Below the pieces are notes generated by a model. It made no database searches. It saw nothing but the letters and a program-made list of their open reading frames with translations, and was not told where the DNA came from. Position numbers and translations under genes: made by a program. Shown piece after piece: positions 47,964 through 57,998 of a stretch of DNA of 64,000 bases (within the stretch, counting starts at the first letter, position 1; the number at the start of each line of letters is the position of its first letter). This stretch comes from Xenopus tropicalis (Eukaryota; Chordata; Amphibia; Anura; Pipidae). The DNA lies in assembly GCF_000004195.4 (NCBI RefSeq), contig NC_030679.2:21791212-21855211 (forward strand), given 5' to 3'.

Positions 47964-48130
47964 TTCCACAGCTGGATGGGCAGCTAGACCTGGGGAAGAA
48001 GGTGAGTGTCCCTCAAGATTTGATGTTCGAAGAACTTAATCTGAAGCGCAACCGTGGCTCCTATATGTACTTAGAGAGACAGAAGCGAGTGCAGAAATAT
48101 ACATATGAATACCCACCAGACCAAATTCAT
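47964..48130 (+). CDS. MYOZ3: Myozenin-3, coding exon 2 (residues 27-82)
   Basis: This exon holds the most conserved myozenin segment: LDLGKKVSVPQDLM at residues 34-47, then EEL, NRGS and RQKRVQKYTYE. In mammalian myozenins this N-terminal half belongs to the region that contacts Z-disc partners. It is separated from the previous exon by an intron of only 89 bp. The acceptor is tttttctggcag at 47,963 and the donor is ATTCAT|GTGAGT at 48,130/48,131, phase 0. Inside the exon, AAG followed by GTGAGT at 48,002 spells a consensus donor but is read here as Lys-Val-Ser, as in all myozenins. Confidence 0.92.
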
Positions 48131-48662
48131 GTGAGTACAAATATCAATGTTCTCTTATCTCTTGAAGAGCAAATGCAGAAATTCATTTTTGTATGAGCAA
48201 AATCTGTGTGTGCATTATGGATGGCTCTTACGGAATTGTCAGGGCACCTGTGTGTATTGATGCAGAAAGCTTGGAACTTCAATGCTAAAGTGTAAAAAGA
48301 ATACATTTTCATACCAGAACAGGTAAGGCATAACTTTAAATGGCTGGGGGATTACAAGCCATGGTCAGGTTGATGGGGGGTGGCTATAAAGCTCCCAAAT
48401 ATCAACAAACTACTACCCTTAATGGAGCATACATGTTCACAATGGTAGTTGCATACTCTCACATTGACGTGACGCAAACTGCAATGAGTTACATATACTT
48501 CATTGGAGGTCAGATAGGCTGAAGAAGAAAGGAGTGCATGGGTATTAGTAAGCCCCTTCCTTTGACTATTGTGTTTGCAGTTTGGCTAAAATAGGTTTGG
48601 TTATTCTGGAAAGAGTTTTTCTTCATATTTAGACATGATCATTAGGCCTTTCCTTTCCTCAG

Positions 48663-48870
48663 GCTGGCAGTAAAATGAATCACATGCAGTCAGTTCAAGC
48701 AGCCAATGGTGATCACACAACAGCAACAGAAGGAATGCATGGGGGAGAGCACTGCCACTCAGAGATCTACATACCAAGAGGAGACAGCAAACCCCCCCCG
48801 AATGTACCCAAAAAGACTGCTAAAGTTTTGCAGATGAAGATGTGCCTCAATCCAGGGGCAATAGCACCAG
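48663..48870 (+). CDS. MYOZ3: Myozenin-3, coding exon 3 (residues 83-151)
   Basis: The acceptor is cctttcctcag at 48,662 and the donor is CACCAG|GTAATA at 48,870/48,871, phase 1. The exon encodes the variable middle part. It includes a His/Gly-rich patch (MHGGEHCH), the SEIYIP motif that parallels SELHIF in human MYOZ3, a basic stretch (PKKTAKVLQMKM) and AIAPG at the end, which parallels ALAPG in MYOZ3 and NIAPG in MYOZ2. The intron before it is 532 bp. Confidence 0.88.
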
Positions 48871-49529
48871 GTAATAACACTGGTTTTAAAATGCTCTGAA
48901 AACTGCATACGACCCCAGCTTTTCTTGGGCACAAAGTTAAGAAATCCCTCCCTTGTCACATTACTACTTTCTTGTAAAGTGTTCTACCTATTGGCATGGA
49001 ATTTGTGTATTTCTAGAAAAGGAACATAAGCAAAGGCCTGTTGCAAAATGTTATGCAGAGGCCCCTCATTATTGCCCCCAATGCCCACTACCACTTTTTT
49101 TGCCTTTAGTCAATTGTGCATTGCTCCATTTCAGCTGCAGTTTTATTCTTCTCCTTGAGTAAAGTTTTAATCATTTGTGCCCATGGGGGTTCCAGACCAA
49201 AGTGCAGTCTCAAACTCTACACCCCCTGTACTATGCCCCTGCAGACTGTATGGCAATGAAAGCCCTGGTTTAAAAGCCTATAACTGGTTGAGTGCTTTCT
49301 ATGCAGTCAGTTGCTTCAATGGCCCAGCTACTCTCATGGGTCTGATAGCTCATTTGGTTTTGTGGGATCTTTGGACTTTGTCTAGCAGGAAGCAAGACCA
49401 GAACTGTGACTTCTTATATGCCTTATGGCTTCTCACTGGAGCACAAATCCACAAACCATAATGATAACCTAGTTATGTTATCATTGTAAAGTGCATAAAA
49501 ACTCTTTTTTTGTCTTTTCATATTGAAAG

Positions 49530-49707
49530 GTTACTCAGCCCCATGGAAAGAGATTCCTTATGAGAAGTTTAACAGCACAGCCATCCCCAAGTCATATATA
49601 TCACCATGGATTGAGGAGCAGAACGTAGAAACAATAGTGTCTGTCACTGAATCCCTACCTGAACCACCCAAGACTCCTCTTAATGTCACATACCACAGCT
49701 TTAACAG
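49530..49707 (+). CDS. MYOZ3: Myozenin-3, coding exon 4 (residues 152-210)
   Basis: The acceptor ends at 49,529 (catattgaaag) and the donor is AACAG|GTACTG at 49,707/49,708. The exon opens with the conserved GYSAPWKEIPYEKFNSTAIP block (residues 152-171) and SPW at 176-178, matching the GY..PLK..P.EKFN.TA pattern of MYOZ2 and MYOZ3. It ends in the first part of the S/N-F-N motif. The upstream intron is 659 bp and the downstream intron is 5531 bp. Confidence 0.92.
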
Positions 49708-50859
49708 GTACTGTGCTTTTCTAAATAAACATTCTTAGTTAAGATGTTATAAATTAAAGCAAACAAATATAAAATAAATAAATATAACTTTGGATCAGAA
49801 AGGTAGTTATTCAGTTAATTGCACAGTAGTGCTGTATTGGTGAGAGGTGTTTAAGTCTAGCAGGAGAAGCTCTGTCTATTATATTGTCTATTATATCATA
49901 TGGGTGCATATTGGGTTAGCAACAGCTGAATTTGGTTCTTTACCCCCAATAGGATTATTTTGTCTTCCAAATGGATTTCTCTTAACTTGACATAAAAGAT
50001 GATGCTCTCTTATTACAAAGAAATAACAAATTGGTGAAAAACGATGGATACTGTAAATAGGACAGTGTTTCCACTTTGAATATAATTGCTAACCTCAGAT
50101 CAGCCATGGGCTCCTCATTGCTGAAAATACATTATTAACTGCATCCTAGTCTACAAAACACCCACCACGCCACCATCTTCTGTCTTGTTCCAGGGACCCT
50201 TTTCAGTGGGCTGTGGGCATACACAGTAAACAGTCACAGTAAAAGGTTAAATTGTACTTTAGAAGTTCTCTGCTCTACCTACACACAGTGGCACACAAAA
50301 GGGAACTCTGGGACAAGCCAGAATATGGAGGTATTAGTAAAAAAGAGCACTAACCTAGGGTCTAAGATTAGCTATTAAATTCACTGGGGCTCAAGGTTGT
50401 ATTTAAGTCTAAAACAAATCTATTACTTAAGCACCCGAGGGCCGCCCCCCAAAATCTTCCACCCTAGGCACAGTCCCTCGGGGGCCTATATATATAAATA
50501 TGCCCCTGCTGGTGGTGCCTAATAAATTGACCCTCCCCCTAGTGATTAAACCTTTCCTTACCCTTTAACCTGGTCCTCCAGGAATATTTTTCATAGCAAA
50601 TAACACAAAAACACTTTTTTCTCAGACTAATTGGCCTTTAGACTGGGCCCCAATAACGACTGCTTTGAGCCCCCGAGAGAAAACAGACCAGCACTACAGC
50701 TTGGAACTTCTGGTCTATATATAATGTTTCTACATGTACCCATGTATCATCACAACTGAGATTAAATGTAGGTTGAGCCGTGGACAAATTGTGGACCCTA
50801 AAGAATTGGTCAAATAGATCTGATTATTTTCCTTTGGAATATGAAGCTATTCATAATAA

Positions 50860-51370
50860 TCAATTCCAACCTCATTTAATGGAACGATATATTTGTCTTG
50901 GAACAGACGACATTTGCATGACCTATATTTAGAACTGGCATCCAACACCTTCTCACTTCATTGTCATCTGTGCTCTGTAATGAGTAATTAATTGAAGCCA
51001 TATGTCTGGCTGAACTATAAGCCACATTCTGTCTTATTCAGCAAATGAAAACACTTGTGATAACAGTTCCCAGTTATCTTTCTCAAATTCCCTGTAACCT
51101 TTATATCACAACATAATAAGTTAATATCACCACCATCTTTCAATTGATCTATGCCGGTGCAATTTTCACTCTTTGAGCAAAGTTAATTGAAATGGACCTT
51201 TTGAAAGACTTATAACATTAATAACTCAAGAGAATGCATTGTAAAGAGTGAATTATTTCAGTATATGTAACTGGATCATTGCTATGCGGCAGCTCAGAAT
51301 ATATGAGGTCAGCACATGTTAAAGCTACAGATTTCAATGTTTGCGGCAATTAAATTGGATCTACATTAAC
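50860..51370. promoter_or_regulatory. Candidate muscle enhancer in the MYOZ3 intron
   Basis: Unique DNA without transposon ends. It carries an octamer word ATTTGCAT (50,912-50,919) directly followed by a perfect MEF2 consensus CTATATTTAG (50,923-50,932). Further ATTA/TTAAT words follow. MEF2 drives many Z-disc genes, so this position fits a muscle enhancer. The assignment rests on short motifs only. Confidence 0.35.
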
Positions 51371-51574
51371 ATTTGTGGCGTTTCTCTCTGACTTTGGGGT
51401 TGTTCCAACTGCTGGGCTCAGTGTGAATGATGGGGGCCCAGCATGATAGACAGTGAAGGTGACAGTAGGAGACCATTCCTTTTTACTGTCCTGAAAATAC
51501 ATAATGCTGCAGCAAGGTGACATTTATTATTTAACATTTTCTTCTTTTCTATAACCTTATTAAAGGTGATTTTG

Positions 51575-51950
51575 TAGTCAGGCCAGAACTAGAGTTAAGC
51601 TGGCCATACACGCACCGATAATATCGTACGAAACCTCGTTTCGTACGATATTCGGTGCGTGTATGGCATGTCGGCGAGTCGACCGATATCGCAGGAAGCT
51701 GCCAAAATCGGTAGACTTGCCGATCGGCCAGGTTAGAAAATTTTGATCGGGGGCCATAGAAGGCGCCTGACCAAAATCTGCCGTCAGGGCTGAATTGGCA
51801 GAAGGAGGTAGAAATCCTATTGTTTCTACCTCCTTATCTGCTGTTTCAGCCCTGAACGGTGTGTGGCGGATCTGACGATGTTTCATCGAAACAACGTCAG
51901 ATCGCCACGTGTGTGGCCATCTTTAGGCAGAAGAGGTACATGCCTAGGGC
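51575..51950. mobile_element. Family J fragment carrying a family D insertion
   Basis: The host words ggccagaactagagtta (51,581-51,597) and ggcagaagaggtacatgcct (51,926-51,945) belong to family J. The uninterrupted order, ggaactaggggtaggc, is seen near 58,004 and on the - strand near 44,740. The insertion is the family D element at 51,598-51,922. Confidence 0.72.
51598..51922. mobile_element. Family D MITE, TTA duplication
   Basis: The ends are agctggccatacacgc and gtgtgtggccatct, flanked by TTA (51,595-51,597 and 51,923-51,925). The inner word gaaacctcgtttcgtacgat is a foldback. A - strand open frame of about 100 codons here parallels one in the copy at 37,755 and is not a gene. Confidence 0.85.
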
Positions 51951-52142
51951 TCAACATTGCGGGAGTGCTGGGCAGTAATGATGTGCGGGCCGGCCTGAAA
52001 CATGTGGGCCGGGTCAGGAGCAGCTAGAGAGCAACCCGGACAAGCAATCTGTGGATTCGGCCAATTGCCAGAGGAGCTGTTGTAAGATGCCATAGACAGT
52101 CACTATTTATTGGGCTGGTGGCCGAATCCTGGCTGAATACCG

Positions 52143-52661
52143 AACCTGGGGTTTTCCAGATAAGGGATTTTTCCACAATTTGGATCTCCATACTTTAAGC
52201 CTGCTAAAAGATAATTTTAACATAAAATAAACTAAAAATAAATAAACCCAATAGGATGGTTTTGCCCCAATAAGGATTCATTGTATCTTAGTTGGGATCA
52301 AGTACAGGTACTGTTTTATTATTACAGAGAAAAGGGAATCATTTAACCATTAAATAAACCCAATAGGGCTGTTCTGGCCCCAATAAGGATTAATTATATC
52401 TTAGTTAGGATCAAGTACAGGTACTGTTTTATTATTACAGAGAAAAGGGAATCATTTAACCATTAAATAAACCCAATAGGGCTGTTCTGCCCCCAATAAG
52501 GGGTAATTATATCTTAGTTGGGATCAAGTACAGGTACTGTTTTATTATTACAGAGAAAAGGGAATCATTTTTAAAAATTGTAATTTTTTGATTAAAAGAA
52601 GTCTATGGGAAATGGCCTTCCTGTAGTTTGGGATTTTCTGGATAACGGGTCCCATACCTGT
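52143..52661 (+). repeat. Family A MITE with a 3-unit 113-bp array
   Basis: The left end is acctggggttttccagataa and the right end is gataacgggtcccatacctg. Three units start near 52,308, 52,420 and 52,535. It lies in the last MYOZ3 intron. Confidence 0.85.
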
Positions 52662-53989
52662 AATATGAGCAGTGTACTTTTTGCTCCTGTAGTAGATGTA
52701 GAAGGTGCTGCTGTTCAGCATTAAACCTGAGACGAAGGTTGGAAGATTTGGGGGGCACCACCAGCCCCAGCTTTGCCCCTAGGGCATCAGAAAACCTAGT
52801 TATGGCCCTGACAGAGATTATTTGCGTTATCTGCAATATGCATGTCTGTAGGTTTGATTAAGAGATTCAGTACTGGGGATCTGCCAAAACGGAAATATCA
52901 TTGACGAACCCATGACCCAAGTAACTGAATCACAAAGAAAACAATAGAACTCTTGGTTTCCCATGAAATAACTTTTAACCAAGTATTTTAAACCCTTGTT
53001 TTTAACCCTTGTAATACTCAGCAAGAAAAGTAATTAAATATATTGTGAATGTTCTGTAAATCATTTTCTTTAATAACTGCTTTTATCCGCAGGCATATGA
53101 TGTTTAGCCACCAAAAACCAGATGGTGGGTTGTGTTCATTACCGCAGTGCCCCCCCCACCCCCAGCAACCAATCAAAACATCAGTCTATTCTAACCTGCA
53201 ATAGGCAACCAGTTTGGCTTCATGCGCGTGGTTTAAAGGGTTTCAACTCATGGGTTTTGTGTATGGAAGCCATTTAAACCATGTGTGCTGTCAGAGGCAG
53301 TTCATTTCAGCAAGTTACAGTCTAGAATCTGATCTGTTTATTTTTAGGAATCCACATAAAACTTCCATCCTGTCGCTATCGCTGGGAAACTTATAATGAT
53401 AAATGATACTGAAAGCTACAAACCCACAGAGGCCTGAATGAAAACAGCCGTATTCCCATATGGGCACAAAGAGCACTAACACATGTGTGGCTACAAACTG
53501 CCAGATTCACCTGCATATTTTGCTAAAGGTTTAATGTTTACAGAGTATTTTCCATCGTTAATAAGCTAACGACAGAGTAAGAGGGTACTTTTTTGGCATA
53601 TTGAAATGTAATTGCAATGTTTGTGTCACTGCTGGTTTTGACTCCAGTTCCTACAGTACCGTGCATGCTTCTCCCGTCTGGTAATCAGCTTGCTTCAACA
53701 TTACGTTTTACTGGAGAATATTTCTTTAACAACCTAATAAAGTCTGTTTTTCTCCGGGCAGTGCCACAACCTCAGTTGTCTCCTGGGCCTGTCTCCTTCT
53801 ACTGCAGCTCTTTCTCTTACAACCTTGTGTGTTAAAGTACAGGTTGTTCTACCCACCACGGGCCTGTTACACATTTGTACTGAACAGAAAGTACAGTAAG
53901 GCCAAACATGATGGGACTGACACTAGCTGGCACTGCTCATATGTTACTGAAAGCATCTTACACATGATTAGCATCAATGTTATCTGACG

Positions 53990-54466
53990 TTAAAGGAAAA
54001 CTATTCCCCCAGAATGAATACTTAACCAACAGTTTATATTAAGTGCCCTATTAAACAATCTGGAACATATATATCAGTAAATATTGCCCTTTTACATCCT
54101 TTCCCTTGAGCCACCATTTAGTGGTGGGCTGTGTGCTCCCTCAGAGATCACATGACCAGAAATAATGCAGATCTAAGGGTGGAAGCAAAAGGCAGAACTC
54201 TGCCCATTAATTGGCTGATGTGACCTAGCATGTATGTGTGTCTTGGCTTGTTTGTGTGCACTGTGAATCCTATGATCCCAGGAGGTGGCCGTTAATTCTT
54301 AAAATGGCAATTTTCTATTTAGGATTACTCAATGGCACATACTATTAAAAAAGTATATTTTTAAGCAAATGGTTTATTTAGATGAAGCAGGGTTTTACAT
54401 ATGAGCTTGTTTATGCAATATATTTTTATAGAGACCTACAGTGTTTGGGGTATAGTTTTCCTTTAA
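53990..54466 (-). mobile_element. Family C T2-type MITE, reverse, uninterrupted
   Basis: It starts TTAAAGGAAAACTATTCC and ends GGTATAGTTTTCCTTTAA, with TTAA duplications at 53,990-53,993 and 54,463-54,466. On the - strand it shows the intact site aattaacggccacc that is occupied in the copy at 40,689-41,593. Confidence 0.88.
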
Positions 54467-55238
54467 CCTACTCCTACTATGGTACTCAGTGAAGATGTTT
54501 CATCAGAATAAGAAGGGGTTATTTTCTTTATGGTCAGATGAGGGATTCATTGGTCATATGTAAGTACAAGTTCAATAAACTTTAAAGGGGACATATTGCA
54601 CAAAAAAAATATTGTCCAAATGAATTCTACTCATATAAATGTACTATGGATACTGGTTGTGATTAAAGGATACAGGCATCCCTTGTGGATATTGGTTGTG
54701 ATCAAATACACAGAATCTTGTATGAATCTTTCTTTTGTTCAAATGTATCTGTGCATTAAAGGCCATCTCAAAAGGCCTCTTTCCCATTATTTATATCCAA
54801 AAGATCTAACGCCAGAAAATCCCCTGCCATAGACAATACTGAGAATTGCTAAAACATACGAAGAGACAATTAGCAGTAAATGATCAGCATTGTCTGTTTT
54901 TGTAGCCGTGGCAATATCTGCTACTAGTAGCTCTGTGTGTCTTTACCTAAAGAATTATCAGGTCCCTTTGCAAGTACCTCTTCTCCATAAAACCAAACTG
55001 GATATCAATGCTCTTTCCTCCAGACTTAATGGCTGTATACCTTGTACCACTTTGTACTCTTTCCAGCTCATTAGTATCCGCCCCATGCACTGGCGCAACA
55101 CTGTACTGCATCCTCCAGGTCAGGCCTTGCCTTTGTAAAGAAGCAAAAGGATTCTTTCATTTGCATCAACTCAACGGACATAGGGTACCCACTGTTATGT
55201 AATGTATTTATTTCTATTTTTTATTTCATATTTTGCAG

Positions 55239-55425
55239 CACTCCAATCCCCTTTGGGAGTTTATCTGTACTGGAAAATACAAACTCTCCAACAATGTTTG
55301 AAGAACTCCAAGCTCAGATAGAGGAGGCCACCAGCGGCCTGGAACTAATGTGCCAAAGACCCAGCTTCAACAGAACCCCACGGGGGTGGGCAATGAAATT
55401 CATACCTGAAACAGCAGACCTGTAG
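55239..55425 (+). CDS. MYOZ3: Myozenin-3, last coding exon (residues 211-272)
   Basis: The acceptor tttcatattttgcag ends at 55,238, and the stop TAG is at 55,423-55,425. The exon completes the FNSTPIPFG motif (FNKTPVPFG in human MYOZ3) and holds RPSFNRTPRGW at residues 251-261, the strongly conserved C-terminal calsarcin block. The protein ends in ETADL. Other myozenins end in E-S/T-E/D-E/D-L, a class III PDZ ligand for ZASP/Enigma proteins, so the Ala at position -2 is unusual. Confidence 0.93.
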
Positions 55426-55695
55426 CCGGCTGATTGTCTGGAGCATGTTTATTATGCTTTCCTATAATATGCGTTTCAACTTGTATGGATCTTGTATGCA
55501 ATCATATGCCTTACCTAAGTACATACAGTGAGTTATCTCTATGCGCTCTTCATTTTCCTAGTGTTTGTACTAAAGTTTGTTAAAAATTGTCATGTTGCTG
55601 ATTTTCTGGTGAAAATTTGATGCCAATTTCCTTCTATAAAGTTTGCAAATTGTAATCGCAAAATGGTATCAAATAAATTGGTATGTCAAATTAAC
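55426..55695 (+). terminator. MYOZ3: MYOZ3 3' UTR and polyadenylation signal
   Basis: AATAAA lies at 55,672-55,677, about 250 bp after the stop. The DNA between is unique. A family A element starts near 55,755, just after the likely cleavage zone. Confidence 0.7.
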
Positions 55696-55754
55696 AAACA
55701 CATTTAAGCACCACTTTTTGAAACCCATATGAACTCTTGCAAAATATACTGAGA

Positions 55755-56937
55755 GGTATGTGACCTGTTATCCAGAATGCTCGGGACCTGGGGTATTCTG
55801 GACCAGATTATAGAAAGACCCCTTGTCTTTCTATAATCTGGATCTCTATACCTTAAACCTACTAAAAATTACTCACACAGTAATTGTATTGGATCCAATA
55901 AGGATTAATTATATCTTAGTAGATCAAGTACAGGTACTGTTTTATTATTACAGAGAAAAGGGAATCATTTAACCATTAAATAAACCCAATAGGGCTGTTC
56001 TGCCCCCAATAAGGGGTAATTATATCTTAGTTGGGATCAAGTACAGGTACTGTTTTATTATTACAGAGAAAAGGGAATCATTTAACCATTAAATAAACCC
56101 AATAGGACTGTTCTGCCCCCAATAAGGGGTAATTATATCTTAGTTGGGATCAAGTACAGGTACTCTTTTATTATTACAGAGAAAAGGGAATCATTTAACC
56201 ATGAAATAAACCCAATAGGGCTGTTCTGCCCCCAATAAGGGGTAATTATATCTTAGTTGGGATCAAGTACAGGTACTGTTTTATTATTACAGAGAAAAGG
56301 GAATCATTTAACCATGAAATAAACCCAATAGGGCTGTTCTGCCCCCAATAAGGGGTAATTATATCTTAGTTGGGATCAAGTACAGGTACTGTTTTATTAT
56401 TACAGAGAAAAGGGAATCATTTAACCATTAAATAAACCCAATAGGGCTGTTCTGCCCCCAATAAGGGGTAATTATATCTTAGTTGGGATCAAGTACAGGT
56501 ACTGTTTTATTATTACAGAGAAAAGGGAATCATTTAACCATGAAATAAACCCAATAGGGCTGTTCTGCCCCCAATAAGGGGTAATTATATCTTAGTTGGG
56601 ATCAGGTACAAGGTACTGTTTTATTATTACAGAGAAAAGGGAATCATTTAACCATTAAATAAACCCAATAGAGTTGTTCTGCCCCAATAAGGGGTAATTA
56701 TATCTTAGTTGGGATCAAGTACAGGTACTGTTTTATTATTACAGAAAAAGGGAATCATTTAACCATGAAATAAACCCAATAGGGCTGTTCTGCCCCCAAT
56801 AAGGGGTAATTATATCTTAGTTGGGATCAGGTACAAGGTACTGCTTTATTACTACAGAGTAGAAATGTAAGTATATGATGAAAATGGAGTCTATGGGAGA
56901 TGGCTCAGAACGGGTTTCTGGATAAAGCATACCTGTA
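55755..56937 (+). repeat. Family A MITE with a 9-unit 113-bp array
   Basis: This is the longest array in the window, with nine tandem units whose common word ctgttttattattacagag starts near 55,937, 56,050, 56,163, 56,276, 56,389, 56,502, 56,616, 56,729 and 56,841 (small substitutions in some). The left terminal arm and the right end (ctggataaagcatacctgt) are still visible. The units differ by only a few bases. Confidence 0.9.
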
Positions 56938-57182
56938 TAAAAAAAAAAAACTAGCTGTCAGTCCCATTGGAATCCCCAATGGACATCTGTGACTAGAGAA
57001 AATGTTGCCTTTATTTAGCATTAACACCAATATTTAAGCAGCAGGGATAATTTTTAGTGCTTATTAAAGGCTGCAAAATAATCTATGCAGTTATTTCCTG
57101 CAGATAGGATAATGGGCATAAGATTTTTTTTCACCAGTAAAGCAGCAAAACGGGCACCTTTACTGGTTAAGTTTGGTAAACA

Positions 57183-57582
57183 GGCAGTTCAACTTTAAGT
57201 TAACTATTAGTACGTAATAGAATGTCCTATTCTAAGCAACTTTTCAATTGGTCTTCATGATTTATTTTTTTACAGTTTTGGAATTATTTCCCTTCTTCAT
57301 TGCAGCTTTTAAATGGGGGTCACGGGGGATGGGGTCTGTGAGGCTACAGTTTTAATATTATTGTTACTTTTTATTACTTATTTTTCTATTCAGTCCCACT
57401 TCTATTCATAATGCAGTCTCTCATTCAACCACTCCGTTTGCTACGGTAATTTGGACCCCAGCAACCAGATAGCTGCTCAGATTCCAAACTGCAGAGCTGC
57501 TGAACAAAAAGAGAAAAAAACTACAAATAAAAAATGAAGACCAATTGCTAATTGTCTGAGAATATTACTTTCTACATCCAGG
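57183..57582. mobile_element. Family H MITE, reverse orientation
   Basis: The words gttcaactttaagttaacta, caattggtcttcatgattta, gctacggtaatttggacccc and attgctaattgtctgagaat follow the family H order with many changes. Both ends are worn. Confidence 0.65.
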
Positions 57583-57654
57583 GCCTCATTTATATTAAGG
57601 CACCCAAGAGCCTGTGCCCGGGGGCGGCAGGTTTAGCGGCTAATATATATGAGC

Positions 57655-57998
57655 TTTTAGAGTGTTATAGAATGGCCAATTCTAAGCAACTTTTTAATGA
57701 GTCTTCATTTTTTGTTTTAATAGTTTTTGAATTATTTGCACTCTTCTTCTTCTGACTCTTCAATTAAATTGTAGCCTATTGTTGCTTTTTACTATTTATC
57801 TTTCTATTTAGGTCTTATCCTTATCATATTCAGGCTGTCATTTAAATCAATGTATGCTGCTGAAATTCTAGACCAGAGAACTGCTTAACAAAAAGAAAAA
57901 TAATTAAAAAAAACAAACCACAAATAATAAAAAAAATGAAGACCAATTGCAAACTGTCTTAGAATATCACTAACTTAAAGGTGAACAACCCCTTTAAC
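57655..57998. mobile_element. Family H MITE, second adjacent copy
   Basis: It starts at agagtgttatagaatggcc and ends aaaggtgaacaacccctttaa. It has the same inner words as the copy at 9550-9996. It lies about 70 bp from another H copy. Confidence 0.65.

Larger units (their letters stand above)
49708..55238 (+). other. MYOZ3: Last MYOZ3 intron (5.5 kb)
   Basis: The introns before this one are 89, 532 and 659 bp, so this one is exceptionally long. It holds a candidate regulatory stretch (50,860-51,370), a family J element with a family D insertion (51,575-51,950), a family A array (52,143-52,661) and a family C MITE (53,990-54,466). Other parts (49,740-50,850, 52,670-53,980, 54,470-55,200) show no exon or clear element. 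Confidence 0.75.

Noticed and set aside
47796..55425. Calling the second gene MYOZ2
   Set aside because: Several residues are shared with MYOZ2 (GYS.P.KEIP.EKFN), but VPQDLM, NRGS, RVQK and SEIYIP favour MYOZ3, and the neighbour is SYNPO. MYOZ2 remains the second choice.
55925..56860. CRISPR-like array
   Set aside because: The units are contiguous 113-bp tandem repeats without unique spacers, in an animal genome, inside a MITE.
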